DNA of 64,000 bases, from the NCBI RefSeq assembly GCF_020080045.1, contig NZ_CP083451.1:1302001-1366000 (forward strand). The letters run 5' to 3'. The stretch comes from Comamonas odontotermitis (lineage in GTDB: Bacteria > Pseudomonadota > Gammaproteobacteria > Burkholderiales > Burkholderiaceae_C). Under the pieces are notes generated by a model. It was not told the DNA's origin, did not search any database, and saw nothing but the letters and a program-made list of their open reading frames with translations. Both the position numbers and the translations under genes were made by a program. Shown one piece after another: positions 10,881 to 19,744 of the stretch. Numbering within the stretch: the stretch's first letter is position 1; every line of letters starts with the position of its first letter.

Positions 10881-11549
10881 ATGGACGTCACAACTGGTTT
10901 TTTCTATCTGTTCTCGGTGGTGCTGCTATACGCGGCATTCCGGGTCGTTACTGCCCCAAATCCGGTGCACGCTGTGCTGCACCTGATGTTGGCGTTTTCG
11001 CAGGCAGCCGGTATCTGGCTGCTGCTCAAGGCTGAGTTTCTGGCCATCGTTCTGGTGATGGTTTACCTGGGCGCCGTGATGGTGCTGTTCCTCTTCGTGG
11101 TGATGATGCTGGATATCCGCATCGACCAGCTGCGCAAGAGTTTCTGGAAGAACTTTCCGCTCGCCGCTGTGATTTTTGCGATTGTGGCCTTCGAAATGGG
11201 TGTCGTGCTCATTGGCGGCTTCAGCATGGTGGATGAGCCCAAGGTGATTCCAACGGTGGTGGATGCTGCTGGCAAGGTCGTTCCCTACAGCAACGTCAAG
11301 GCGCTGGGTACGCTGCTGTACACCGAGTACCTGTTCCCAGTGCAGATCGCTGCCGTGATCCTGCTGGTTGCCATGATTGCTGCGATTGCACTGACACTGC
11401 GCCATCGCAAGGATTCCAAGGCGATCGATGCGTCGCTGCAGGTGCGCGTGCGTGCCGAAGACCGTCTGAAGCTGGTGAAGGTGGAAACGGTGAAGCCTGC
11501 TGCCCCTGTGGTGCAAGAAGCTGCCGCAACCGAGGAGAAGAAGGCATGA
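10881..11549 (+). CDS. nuoJ: NADH-quinone oxidoreductase subunit J
   Basis: A 222-residue membrane subunit with about five helices. Typical segments are [43 protein letters not shown] and [27 protein letters not shown] charged alanine/valine-rich C-terminal tail of about 40 residues is longer than in E. coli. It overlaps nuoK by four bases. Confidence 0.97.
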   Translation: MDVTTGFFYLFSVVLLYAAFRVVTAPNPVHAVLHLMLAFSQAAGIWLLLKAEFLAIVLVMVYLGAVMVLFLFVVMMLDIRIDQLRKSFWKNFPLAAVIFAIVAFEMGVVLIGGFSMVDEPKVIPTVVDAAGKVVPYSNVKALGTLLYTEYLFPVQIAAVILLVAMIAAIALTLRHRKDSKAIDASLQVRVRAEDRLKLVKVETVKPAAPVVQEAAATEEKKA

Positions 11550-11854
11550 CACTGACACTTGGTCACTTTTTGACTCTGGGAGCAATGCTGTTTGCTCTGT
11601 CTGTGGTCGGAATCTTTCTGAACCGCAAGAACCTGATTGTGCTGCTGATGGCCATCGAGCTGATGCTGCTCGCGGTGAACATGAACTTCGTTGCCTTCTC
11701 CCATTACCTGGGTGACATGCACGGACAGATCTTCGTGTTCTTTATTTTGACGGTTGCCGCTGCGGAGTCGGCTATTGGCTTGGCTATCTTGGTGCTGCTG
11801 TTCCGTAACAAATCCACCATTGATGCGGAAGATCTCAATGCCCTGAAGGGTTGA
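11546..11854 (+). CDS. nuoK: NADH-quinone oxidoreductase subunit K
   Basis: A 102-residue membrane subunit with three helices, related to MrpC antiporter subunits. The conserved membrane glutamates are in [15 protein letters not shown] and [17 protein letters not shown]. It overlaps nuoJ by four bases (ATGA), and nuoL follows after 28 bases. Confidence 0.98.
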   Translation: MTLTLGHFLTLGAMLFALSVVGIFLNRKNLIVLLMAIELMLLAVNMNFVAFSHYLGDMHGQIFVFFILTVAAAESAIGLAILVLLFRNKSTIDAEDLNALKG

Positions 11855-11882
11855 GGCACCAATACTTGCAAGGTTAAGAAGA

Positions 11883-13922
11883 ATGAGTCAAACCCTTTCT
11901 GCTTCAACACTGTTGGCGGTGCCTCTGGCTCCGCTCGCAGGATCTTTGCTGGCAGGCATATTCGGTACCGCATTTGGTGGCAACCGTATCGGCCGTGTCG
12001 GTAGCCGCTCGCTCACCATCCTGGGTGTGCTGATTGCTTTCGTCATCTCTGCGATGACGTTCCAGAGCGTTGTGTTCGAAGGTGCCACCTTCAACCAGAC
12101 GCTCTACACCTGGATGACGGTGGGTTCGCTCAAGATGGAAATCGGCTTCATGATCGATTCCATCACGGCAATGATGATGTGCGTGGTGACCTTCGTGTCG
12201 CTGATGGTGCACATCTACACCATCGGTTATATGGCAGAAGATGACGGCTACGACCGCTTCTTCTCGTACATCTCGCTGTTCACCTTCTCGATGCTGATGC
12301 TGGTGATGAGCAATAACCTGCTGCAGCTGTTCTTCGGCTGGGAAGCAGTGGGTCTGGTGTCGTACCTGCTGATCGGTTTCTACTTCAAGAAGGAAACTGC
12401 GATCTTCGCCAACATGAAGGCTTTCGTGGTCAACCGCGTTGGTGACTTCGGCTTCATTCTGGGCATTGGCCTGATCGCTGCCTACACCGGCACGCTCAAT
12501 TACACCGAGATCTTCGCCAAGACCAATGAGCTGGGTGGCATCACTCTGCCGGGTACCACTTGGTCGCTGATGACCGTGATCTGCATATGCCTGTTCATTG
12601 GTGCCATGGGCAAATCGGCACAGTTTCCGCTGCACGCCTGGCTGCCTGATTCGATGGAAGGTCCAACCCCCATCTCGGCACTGATCCACGCGGCGACCAT
12701 GGTGACCGCCGGTATCTTCATGGTTTCGCGCATGTCGCCGCTGTATGAGCTGTCAGACGCTGCGCTGAACTTCATCCTGGTGATTGGTTCGATCACTGCG
12801 CTGTTCATGGGTATTCTGGGCATCATCCAGAATGACATCAAGCGCGTGATTGCATATTCCACGCTGTCGCAACTGGGCTACATGACCATTGCACTGGGTG
12901 TGTCGGCCTACTCGGTGTCGGTGTTCCACCTGATGACCCACGCATTCTTCAAGGCGCTGCTGTTCCTTGGAGCTGGTTCCGTGATCATGGGCATGCACCA
13001 CAACCAGGACATCCGCTGGATGGGTGGTGTGCGCAAGTACATGCCCATCACCTGGATCACCTTCCTGCTGGGTAATCTGGCGCTGATCGGTACGCCATTC
13101 TTCTCGGGCTTCTACTCGAAGGATGCCATCATTGAGGCGGTGCACGCTTCAAATCTGCCTGCTGCCGGTTTTGCCAACTTTGCCGTGCTGGCTGGTGTGT
13201 TCATCACTGCGTTCTACTCGTTCCGCCTGTATTTCATCGTGTTCCACGGCAAGGAACGTTACGACCAGAACCCCGATGCGCACCATGATGACCACCATGG
13301 ACATGACGACCATCACGGCCATGGCCACGATGCCAAGCCGCATGAGTCGCCATGGGTGGTGACCTTGCCTCTGGTGCTGCTGGCCATTCCTTCGGTGGTG
13401 ATTGGTGCCATCGCGCTGATGCCCATGCTGTTTGGCGACTTCTTCAAGGGCGTTATCTATGTCGACGGCTCCAAGCATGGAGCCATGGCGGAGTTGGCCG
13501 AGAAGATTCACGGCTGGCTGCCGATGGCATTGCATGGCTTTACGGCTACGCCTTTCTGGCTGGCCCTGGCAGGTGTCGTGGTGTCCTTCATCTTCTACAT
13601 GGTCAAGCCCGAGATTCCTGCAGCCATCAAGCGCGCTTCGCAGAAGATCGGCCTGTACCAGGTGCTGGAAGGCAAGTACGGCGTGGACTGGGTCTATGAA
13701 AACGTCTTTGCCCGTGGCGCGCGCGTATTTGGCAATGTGTTCTGGAAGGTGGGCGACCAGGGCCTCATCGACGGCCTGATCGTCAATGGCTCCTGGAAGG
13801 TGGTTGGCCGTATCGCTGCACTGGTGCGCTGGCTGCAGACGGGTTATGTGTATCACTACGCACTGGTCATGATTCTGGGCATCTTCCTGGCCATGACGTA
13901 CTTTGTGCTGCTCAACAAGTAA
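11883..13922 (+). CDS. nuoL: NADH-quinone oxidoreductase subunit L
   Basis: A 679-residue antiporter-like proton-pumping subunit with about 16 helices and the long lateral helix at the C-terminus. The key regions FFGWEAVGLVSYLLIGF, GKSAQFPLHAWLPDSMEGP (membrane lysine) and HLMTHAFFKALLFLGAGSV are present. A histidine/aspartate-rich insert (HHDDHHGHDDHHGHGHD) sits near residues 465-485 in a loop between helices, which E. coli NuoL lacks. Confidence 0.98.
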   Translation: MSQTLSASTLLAVPLAPLAGSLLAGIFGTAFGGNRIGRVGSRSLTILGVLIAFVISAMTFQSVVFEGATFNQTLYTWMTVGSLKMEIGFMIDSITAMMMCVVTFVSLMVHIYTIGYMAEDDGYDRFFSYISLFTFSMLMLVMSNNLLQLFFGWEAVGLVSYLLIGFYFKKETAIFANMKAFVVNRVGDFGFILGIGLIAAYTGTLNYTEIFAKTNELGGITLPGTTWSLMTVICICLFIGAMGKSAQFPLHAWLPDSMEGPTPISALIHAATMVTAGIFMVSRMSPLYELSDAALNFILVIGSITALFMGILGIIQNDIKRVIAYSTLSQLGYMTIALGVSAYSVSVFHLMTHAFFKALLFLGAGSVIMGMHHNQDIRWMGGVRKYMPITWITFLLGNLALIGTPFFSGFYSKDAIIEAVHASNLPAAGFANFAVLAGVFITAFYSFRLYFIVFHGKERYDQNPDAHHDDHHGHDDHHGHGHDAKPHESPWVVTLPLVLLAIPSVVIGAIALMPMLFGDFFKGVIYVDGSKHGAMAELAEKIHGWLPMALHGFTATPFWLALAGVVVSFIFYMVKPEIPAAIKRASQKIGLYQVLEGKYGVDWVYENVFARGARVFGNVFWKVGDQGLIDGLIVNGSWKVVGRIAALVRWLQTGYVYHYALVMILGIFLAMTYFVLLNK

Positions 13923-13934
13923 GGAAGAAGAAAA

Positions 13935-15404
13935 ATGGGATTGTTGAGTCTTGCAATTTGGACCCCCATCGTCTTTGGCGCGGTGGTGCTGGCTTTCGGC
14001 AAGCAAGAACAAGCCAAGATGGTGCGCTGGATCGCCTTGATCGGCGCGCTGGCTGGCTTGCTGGTCACGATACCGCTGTACACAGGCTTCCAGCTTGGTA
14101 CTTCGGCCATGCAGTTCGTCGAAAAGGCCTCCTGGATTCCGCGCTTCGGAATCAATTACTACCTGGGCGTTGATGGCATCTCGTTCTGGTTTGTCCCGCT
14201 GACGGCCTTCATCACGGTGATCGTGGTGCTGGCGTCCTGGGAGAACATCACCGAGCGCGTCAACCAGTACATGGGTGCGTTCCTGATTCTGTCGGGTCTG
14301 ATGATCGGTGTGTTCTCCGCACTGGACGGTCTGCTGTTCTACGTGTTCTTCGAAGCAACGCTGATCCCGATGTACCTGATCATCGGTATCTGGGGCGGAC
14401 CCAACCGCATCTACGCGGCTTTCAAGTTCTTCCTGTACACGCTGATGGGTTCGCTCCTGACCCTGATCGCAATCCTGTACCTGTACACCAAGGCAGGCAG
14501 CTTCGAAATTCTGGCTTGGCACCAGTTGCCGCTGTCGATGACGGAGCAGACGCTGATCTTCTTTGCCTTCTTTGCAGCCTTTGCGGTGAAGGTTCCGATG
14601 TTCCCGGTGCATACCTGGCTGCCGGACGTGCACGTGGAAGCACCTACCGGTGGCTCCGCCGTGCTGGCCGCCATCATGCTGAAGCTGGGTGCCTATGGCT
14701 TCCTGCGTTTCTCGATGCCGATTGCACCTGACGCTGCCCATAAGTGGGCATGGCTGATCATCGCGCTGTCGCTGATTGCCGTGATCTATGTGGGTCTGGT
14801 TGCCATCGTGCAGAAGGACATGAAGAAGCTGGTGGCGTACTCGTCGGTGGCTCACATGGGTTTTGTGACTCTGGGTTTCTTTATCTTCAACGACATCGGT
14901 GTGATGGGCGGCATCGTGCAGATGATTGCCCACGGCTTCGTGTCGGGCGCCATGTTCCTGTGTATCGGCGTGCTGTATGACCGCGTGCACTCCCGTGAAA
15001 TTGCTGCCTATGGCGGCGTGGTCAACACCATGCCCAAGTTTGCTGCCTTCGCGCTGCTGTTCGCAATGGCCAACTGCGGCTTGCCGGGCACCGCTGGTTT
15101 CATCGGTGAATGGATGGTGATCCTGGGTGCCACCAAGTTCAACTTCTGGATCGGTGTTCTGTCTGCAACTGCCCTGATCCTGGGTGCGGCTTACACCCTC
15201 TGGATGTACAAGCGCGTGTACTTTGGCCCGGTGACCAATGACAATGTCCGTGAGCTGCAGGATATCGGTGGCCGCGAATTCTTTATCCTGGCCGTGTTGG
15301 CAGCCGCAGTGCTGTACATGGGTATCTATCCTGCGCCATTCACGGATGTGATGGGTGCGTCGGTTGCTGACCTGCTCAAGCATGTCGCCACGTCCAAGCT
15401 GTGA
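13935..15404 (+). CDS. nuoM: NADH-quinone oxidoreductase subunit M
   Basis: A 489-residue antiporter-like proton-pumping membrane subunit. Characteristic segments are YYLGVDGISFWFVPLTAF, FYVFFEATLIPMYLIIGIWGG, KVPMFPVHTWLPDVHVEAPT (catalytic lysine region) and YSSVAHMGFVTLG. It lies 12 bases after nuoL, with a GGAAGAAG ribosome binding site. Confidence 0.98.
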   Translation: MGLLSLAIWTPIVFGAVVLAFGKQEQAKMVRWIALIGALAGLLVTIPLYTGFQLGTSAMQFVEKASWIPRFGINYYLGVDGISFWFVPLTAFITVIVVLASWENITERVNQYMGAFLILSGLMIGVFSALDGLLFYVFFEATLIPMYLIIGIWGGPNRIYAAFKFFLYTLMGSLLTLIAILYLYTKAGSFEILAWHQLPLSMTEQTLIFFAFFAAFAVKVPMFPVHTWLPDVHVEAPTGGSAVLAAIMLKLGAYGFLRFSMPIAPDAAHKWAWLIIALSLIAVIYVGLVAIVQKDMKKLVAYSSVAHMGFVTLGFFIFNDIGVMGGIVQMIAHGFVSGAMFLCIGVLYDRVHSREIAAYGGVVNTMPKFAAFALLFAMANCGLPGTAGFIGEWMVILGATKFNFWIGVLSATALILGAAYTLWMYKRVYFGPVTNDNVRELQDIGGREFFILAVLAAAVLYMGIYPAPFTDVMGASVADLLKHVATSKL

Positions 15405-15431
15405 TGCCCGGACAGAATTGAGAGACTTGAG

Positions 15432-16925
15432 ATGATTGATAACATCAGCTGGCTGGCTATCTATCCTGAAATCGTACTGTTGGTGATGGGCTGCGTCATC
15501 ACCCTGGTGGACCTCGGCGTCAAGAGCCGTGGTCGTACCGTGACCTACATCCTGTCGCTGCTGACCCTGGTGGTGGTGGCCGTGATCACGGGCATGTACG
15601 CCAGTGCAGGCAATACCTTCTACGCCTTTGGCAACATGGTGGTTTCCGACTCCATGGGCAACTGGCTCAAGTGCTTCGCAGCCATCGCCATGGCGGTGAC
15701 CCTGGTGTATGGCCGAGGCTATGCGCGTGACCGCGAAATGCTGCGCGGCGGCGAGTACTTCTCGCTGTCCCTGCTGGCCTTGCTGGGCATGAACGTGATG
15801 ATCTCGGGCAACAATTTCCTGATCATCTACCTCGGCCTGGAATTGCTGACTCTGTCGAGCTATGCGCTGGTATGCCTGCGTCGTGACAACGAAACCGCTG
15901 TTGAAGCCGGCATGAAGTACTTTGTGCTGGGCGCCATGGCTTCGGGCTTCCTGCTGTACGGCCTGTCCATGATCTATGGCGCTACCGGCTCGCTCGACAT
16001 CGGCGAGGTCTTCAAGGCGGTGAACTCCGGTCTGATCCGTCACCAAGTGCTGGTCTTCGGTCTGGTGTTCGTGGTAGCTGGCCTGGCCTTCAAGCTGGGT
16101 GTGGTTCCATTTCACATGTGGGTTCCTGACGTGTACCAGGGCGCGCCAACGGCTGTCACCATCATCGTTGGCGGTGCACCCAAGCTGGCAGCTTTTGCAA
16201 TCGTGATCCGTCTGCTGGTGGATGGCCTGCTGCCGCTCGCCATCGATTGGCAGCAGATGCTGGCGGTGCTGGCCATCATGTCGCTGCTGGTGGGTAACCT
16301 GGCCGCCATTGCGCAAACCAATATCAAGCGCATGCTGGCGTACTCGACCATCTCGCAAATGGGTTTTGTGCTGCTGGGCCTGATGTCCGGTGTAGTCAAT
16401 GGCAATGTAGAGGCTGCTACCGCTGGCAACGCATACAGCGCCGCCATGTTCTACGTGGTGACCTATGTGCTGACGACGCTGGCTACCTTCGGTGTGGTGC
16501 TGCTGCTGGCCCGCGAAGGTTTCGAGAGTGAAGAGATTGCTGATTTTGCAGGCCTGAACCAACGCAGCCCCCTGTATGCGGGTGTGATGGCCATCTGCCT
16601 GTTCTCGATGGCGGGTATTCCTCCGCTGGTGGGCTTCTATTCGAAGCTGGCTGTGCTGCAGGCGCTGGTGGCATCGGGCAGTGGTCTGTACATTGCGCTG
16701 GCCGTGTTTGCAGTGATCATGTCCCTGATCGGTGCGTTCTACTACCTGCGCGTGGTCAAGGTCATGTACTTCGACAAGCCCATCACTGCCACCAAGGTGT
16801 CGGCCCCGCTGGACGTGCGTGCCGTGCTGGTCGTCAATGGTGCCTTGGTGCTGATCCTGGGCATTGTGCCCGGTGGCCTGATGAAGCTGTGCTCCGATGC
16901 CGTGCTGCGTGCATTGGCAAGCTAA
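15432..16925 (+). CDS. nuoN: NADH-quinone oxidoreductase subunit N
   Basis: A 497-residue antiporter-like proton-pumping membrane subunit and the last complex I gene. Key segments are [41 protein letters not shown] and [29 protein letters not shown] ribosome binding site precedes the ATG. No terminator is visible after it; DUF2818 follows after 28 bases and probably shares the transcript. Confidence 0.98.
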   Translation: MIDNISWLAIYPEIVLLVMGCVITLVDLGVKSRGRTVTYILSLLTLVVVAVITGMYASAGNTFYAFGNMVVSDSMGNWLKCFAAIAMAVTLVYGRGYARDREMLRGGEYFSLSLLALLGMNVMISGNNFLIIYLGLELLTLSSYALVCLRRDNETAVEAGMKYFVLGAMASGFLLYGLSMIYGATGSLDIGEVFKAVNSGLIRHQVLVFGLVFVVAGLAFKLGVVPFHMWVPDVYQGAPTAVTIIVGGAPKLAAFAIVIRLLVDGLLPLAIDWQQMLAVLAIMSLLVGNLAAIAQTNIKRMLAYSTISQMGFVLLGLMSGVVNGNVEAATAGNAYSAAMFYVVTYVLTTLATFGVVLLLAREGFESEEIADFAGLNQRSPLYAGVMAICLFSMAGIPPLVGFYSKLAVLQALVASGSGLYIALAVFAVIMSLIGAFYYLRVVKVMYFDKPITATKVSAPLDVRAVLVVNGALVLILGIVPGGLMKLCSDAVLRALAS

Positions 16926-16953
16926 GCTGTAGTCCTTCTGCAAGAAAGCCCGC

Positions 16954-17271
16954 ATGTCTATCACTGCATCCATCTGGCTCGTGATAGTGGCGGGCTTTGT
17001 CGCAGCCAATATTCCTTTTCTCAATCAGCGGCTTTTCGCCGTCGGCCCCCGAGGCAGCGTGGGCGGCAAAGCCCTGTGGATACGGTTGGTCGAGCTGGTG
17101 GTGCTGTATGTGCTGACAGGGGCTCTGGCCTTGCTGCTGGAAGGCAAGGCCGGGCAGCGCAGCGCCCAGGGCTGGGAGTTTTACGCCATTACTGCCACGC
17201 TGTTTCTGACTTTTGCCTTTCCAGGATTCGTCTACCAATACCTGACCCGCAAAAGCCGTTCGGCGGACTAG
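16954..17271 (+). CDS. DUF2818 family membrane protein
   Basis: A 105-residue protein with three predicted membrane helices (residues about 6-22, 45-63 and 80-97), matching the DUF2818 family by sequence character and by its position directly after nuoN in many betaproteobacteria. Function unknown. The linkage suggests a role in complex I biogenesis or stability, which is inference. It ends three bases before the next gene. Confidence 0.85.
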   Translation: MSITASIWLVIVAGFVAANIPFLNQRLFAVGPRGSVGGKALWIRLVELVVLYVLTGALALLLEGKAGQRSAQGWEFYAITATLFLTFAFPGFVYQYLTRKSRSAD

Positions 17272-17274
17272 CGT

Positions 17275-17757
17275 ATGAAGGTTCTCAATCTGCGCTGCCC
17301 TTTGAACCACGTGTTCGAAGGCTGGTTTGCTTCTGATGCCGAGTTTGCGCAGCAACAGCAGGGTGGTTGGCTCAGTTGCCCGATGTGCGGCTCTGCCGAG
17401 ATCGTCAAAGGCCTGAACGCTCCCCGTCTGGCACGCAAATCCAACACAGTATCCGCTCCCGCCAAGCCTATCCAGGAGACGTCTCACCAGGGGACGGCAA
17501 GCGATGCGGCAGCACCGGTTGCCGATCTTCAAGCCATGCAGCAGGCATGGCTCGCGGTCTCTCGCCACATTGTGGAGAACACCGAAGACGTGGGCTCCAG
17601 CTTTGCCGGGCTTGCACGCCAGATGCATGAAGGTGAAGTTGAGGGCCGCGCCATTCGTGGCACCGCAACTGCAGACGAACGACGGTCGTTGGCGGACGAC
17701 GGAATCGAGGTCGTTCCCTTGCTGCTTCCAGAAGCTGCAAAACACAGCCTGCAGTAG
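17275..17757 (+). CDS. DUF1178 family protein with zinc-ribbon-like N-terminus
   Basis: A 160-residue protein of the DUF1178 family. The first 45 residues contain a cysteine/histidine set (LRCPLNHVFEGWF and LSCPMCGSAEIVKGLNAPRL) that looks like a small metal-binding ribbon; the rest is helical, with EDVGSSFAGLARQMHEGE near residue 100 and GTATADERRSLADDGIEV near 135. Function unknown. Last gene of the nuo-linked cluster, followed by a terminator. Confidence 0.85.
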   Translation: MKVLNLRCPLNHVFEGWFASDAEFAQQQQGGWLSCPMCGSAEIVKGLNAPRLARKSNTVSAPAKPIQETSHQGTASDAAAPVADLQAMQQAWLAVSRHIVENTEDVGSSFAGLARQMHEGEVEGRAIRGTATADERRSLADDGIEVVPLLLPEAAKHSLQ

Positions 17758-18090
17758 CATTTTCATTTTTCAATCAGAACAGCCAGTATTGCACTGGCTG
17801 TTTGTGTTTTGTGCTTCCTAATTCATAGCTATCTCATGCCAATTCCATGGCAATCAAGGGCATGCCGGTCATCGAGATCACAGTTCTGGCGGGCATCTTG
17901 CATGTCATCCTGATGACTATAAAAATATGAGCAGCTCGCGCCCACGGGAAAACGCTTACGCATGCGTACTTACAGGCTTTCCCCACTATGACTTCTTGAT
18001 AGTTTTTCCTAACATGGGCATTGTCGAAGCGGCGTGTCCTTTACGTGCAAGGATGCGCCGAACTTTTTTAAGCGAAGTGGTGCAGTGCCA
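17758..18090. other. Intergenic region before livG
   Basis: This 333-base gap holds no convincing gene. It contains the terminator at 17778, a possible but weak promoter (TTGCAT at 17898 and TATAAA at 17918, with a short 14-base spacer), and a perfect 12-base palindrome TACGCATGCGTA at 17957-17968 that could be an operator. A GTG at 18034 would extend livG upstream by 19 residues that do not resemble the family. Confidence 0.5.
17778..17813 (+). terminator. Intrinsic terminator of the nuo-DUF1178 cluster
   Basis: A perfect 10-base-pair stem (AACAGCCAGT/ACTGGCTGTT) with a five-base loop, followed by a T-rich tract (TGTGTTTTGTG). It lies 20 bases after the DUF1178 stop. Confidence 0.85.
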
Positions 18091-18861
18091 ATGAGTGATG
18101 TCATTCTTCAAACCCAGGATCTCACCAAGGAGTTCCGTGGATTTACAGCGGTCAGCAACGTGAATTTGTCCGTTCAGCGGGGATCCATCCACGCCTTGAT
18201 CGGGCCCAATGGCGCGGGCAAGACCACCTGCTTCAACCTGCTGACCAAGTTTCTGACCCCGACCAAGGGCGTCATTCATTTCAATGGCGTCGATATCACC
18301 AAGGAAGAGCCAGCGCAGATTGCGCGACGCGGGGTGATTCGCTCGTTTCAGATCTCGGCAGTCTTTCCACACCTGACCTTGGTGGAAAACGTGCGTATCG
18401 CGCTGCAACGCCAGTTGGGAACCTCCTTTCATTTCTGGCGTAGTGAGCGCACGCTCGACAGCCTCAACGGCCGCGCCGTCGAGTTGCTGGATGAAGTGGG
18501 CCTGGCCCACATGGCCAATGAGGTGACCCTGAACCTGCCCTATGGTCAGAAGCGGGCGCTGGAGATTGCGACGACGCTGGCCATGGAGCCCGAGCTGATG
18601 CTGCTCGACGAGCCAACACAGGGCATGGGCCATGAGGACGTGGACCGGGTGACGCAACTGATCAAGAAGGTGTCGGCAGGCCGCACCATTTTGATGGTGG
18701 AGCACAACATGAAGGTGATCTCCACCATTGCAGACCGCATCACCGTTCTGCAGCGTGGCGCGATCCTGGCCGAAGGCGATTACCAGACGGTGTCTCAGAA
18801 CCCGCAGGTGATGGAAGCGTACATGGGAACGACGGACGGCCAGCTGCAGGGAGCGCACTGA
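18091..18861 (+). CDS. livG: Branched-chain amino acid ABC transporter ATP-binding protein LivG
   Basis: A 256-residue ATPase of the LivG type, expected to power import with LivF, LivH and LivM. Walker A is GPNGAGKTT (about residue 36), the signature region reads YGQKRALEIA, Walker B is LMLLDEPTQGM, and the C-terminal LivG extension (VMEAYMG) is present. ATG at 18091 is chosen because MSDVILQTQDLTKEF begins the family fold; the ribosome binding site is weak. The five liv genes all run forward. The substrate may be an amino acid, short amide or other small carboxylate. Confidence 0.93.
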   Translation: MSDVILQTQDLTKEFRGFTAVSNVNLSVQRGSIHALIGPNGAGKTTCFNLLTKFLTPTKGVIHFNGVDITKEEPAQIARRGVIRSFQISAVFPHLTLVENVRIALQRQLGTSFHFWRSERTLDSLNGRAVELLDEVGLAHMANEVTLNLPYGQKRALEIATTLAMEPELMLLDEPTQGMGHEDVDRVTQLIKKVSAGRTILMVEHNMKVISTIADRITVLQRGAILAEGDYQTVSQNPQVMEAYMGTTDGQLQGAH

Positions 18862-18862
18862 G

Positions 18863-19585
18863 ATGAACGACAAGAATATGACGCCTGCCTTGGAAATCTC
18901 CGACCTGCAGGCATGGTATGGGGAGTCGCACGTGCTGCATGGCGTGAACATGCGCGTGATGCCGGGCGAAGTGGTCACATTGCTGGGCCGCAATGGAGCG
19001 GGGCGCACATCCACCATGCGCGCCATCATGGGCCTGACAGGGTCTCGCAAGGGCTCGATCAAGGTCAATGGCGTCGAAACCATCGGCATGCCAACCCACA
19101 AGATCGCCCACCTGGGGCTGGGCTACTGCCCGGAAGAGCGCGGTATTTTTGCCAGCCTGTCCTGTGAAGAAAACCTGATGCTGCCACCCGATCTGAAGAT
19201 GGGGACGCCAGGCATGTCGGTCGCTGAAATCTACGAAATGTTCCCCAACCTGGCCGAGCGCAAGCACAGCCAGGGCACCCGGCTGTCGGGTGGCGAGCAG
19301 CAGATGCTGGCCGTGGGGCGGATTTTGCGCACAGGCGCCAAGCTGCTGCTGCTCGATGAAATCTCCGAAGGGCTTGCGCCCGTGATCGTGCAGGCACTGG
19401 CTCGCATGATCATCAGCTTGCGCGCCAAGGGCTATACGGTGGTGATGGTCGAGCAAAACTTCCGTTTTGCTGCTCCTCTGGCAGACCGCCTCTATGTCAT
19501 GGAACACGGGCAGATCGTCGAGCAGTTCGGGGCTGATGAGCTGGAGGCCAAGATGCCGCTGCTCAACACCTTGTTGGGTGTTTGA
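18863..19585 (+). CDS. livF: Branched-chain amino acid ABC transporter ATP-binding protein LivF
   Basis: A 240-residue LivF-type ATPase. The signature motif LSGGEQQM and Walker B LLLLDEISEGLAP are normal. The P-loop reads GRNGAGRTS, with arginine in place of the usual lysine; I recall the same change in other Burkholderiales LivF proteins, so it need not mean loss of function. It starts one base after the livG stop. Confidence 0.93.
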   Translation: MNDKNMTPALEISDLQAWYGESHVLHGVNMRVMPGEVVTLLGRNGAGRTSTMRAIMGLTGSRKGSIKVNGVETIGMPTHKIAHLGLGYCPEERGIFASLSCEENLMLPPDLKMGTPGMSVAEIYEMFPNLAERKHSQGTRLSGGEQQMLAVGRILRTGAKLLLLDEISEGLAPVIVQALARMIISLRAKGYTVVMVEQNFRFAAPLADRLYVMEHGQIVEQFGADELEAKMPLLNTLLGV

Positions 19586-19594
19586 TAAAAATAA

Positions 19595-19610
19595 TAGCTG
19601 GCAGCGCTTG
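19595..19610 (+). repeat. Dispersed repeat copy (TAGCTGGCAGCGCTTG)
   Basis: A 16-base copy of the repeat also found at 28230 and 37365, in the gap between livF and the binding-protein gene. Confidence 0.5.
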
Positions 19611-19744
19611 ATTTGATTGGGTTTAAGGTAGAAAAATTATTGAACCCCCCAACCGGTAAGCGCTGACTGCTCTCTTTTTTAGGGCCAGCAGAAAGCATGA
19701 CCACCATTGCTGGTCCATCAGAAATGTTTTTACAGGAGACAGAG

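Noticed and set aside
13149..17024. A 1291-codon open frame on the minus strand opposite nuoL-nuoN
   Set aside because: It has no family resemblance and is rich in His/Gln/Arg, as expected from the complement of GC-rich membrane-protein codons. Similar shadows oppose nuoG, thiC and the large phosphodiesterase.
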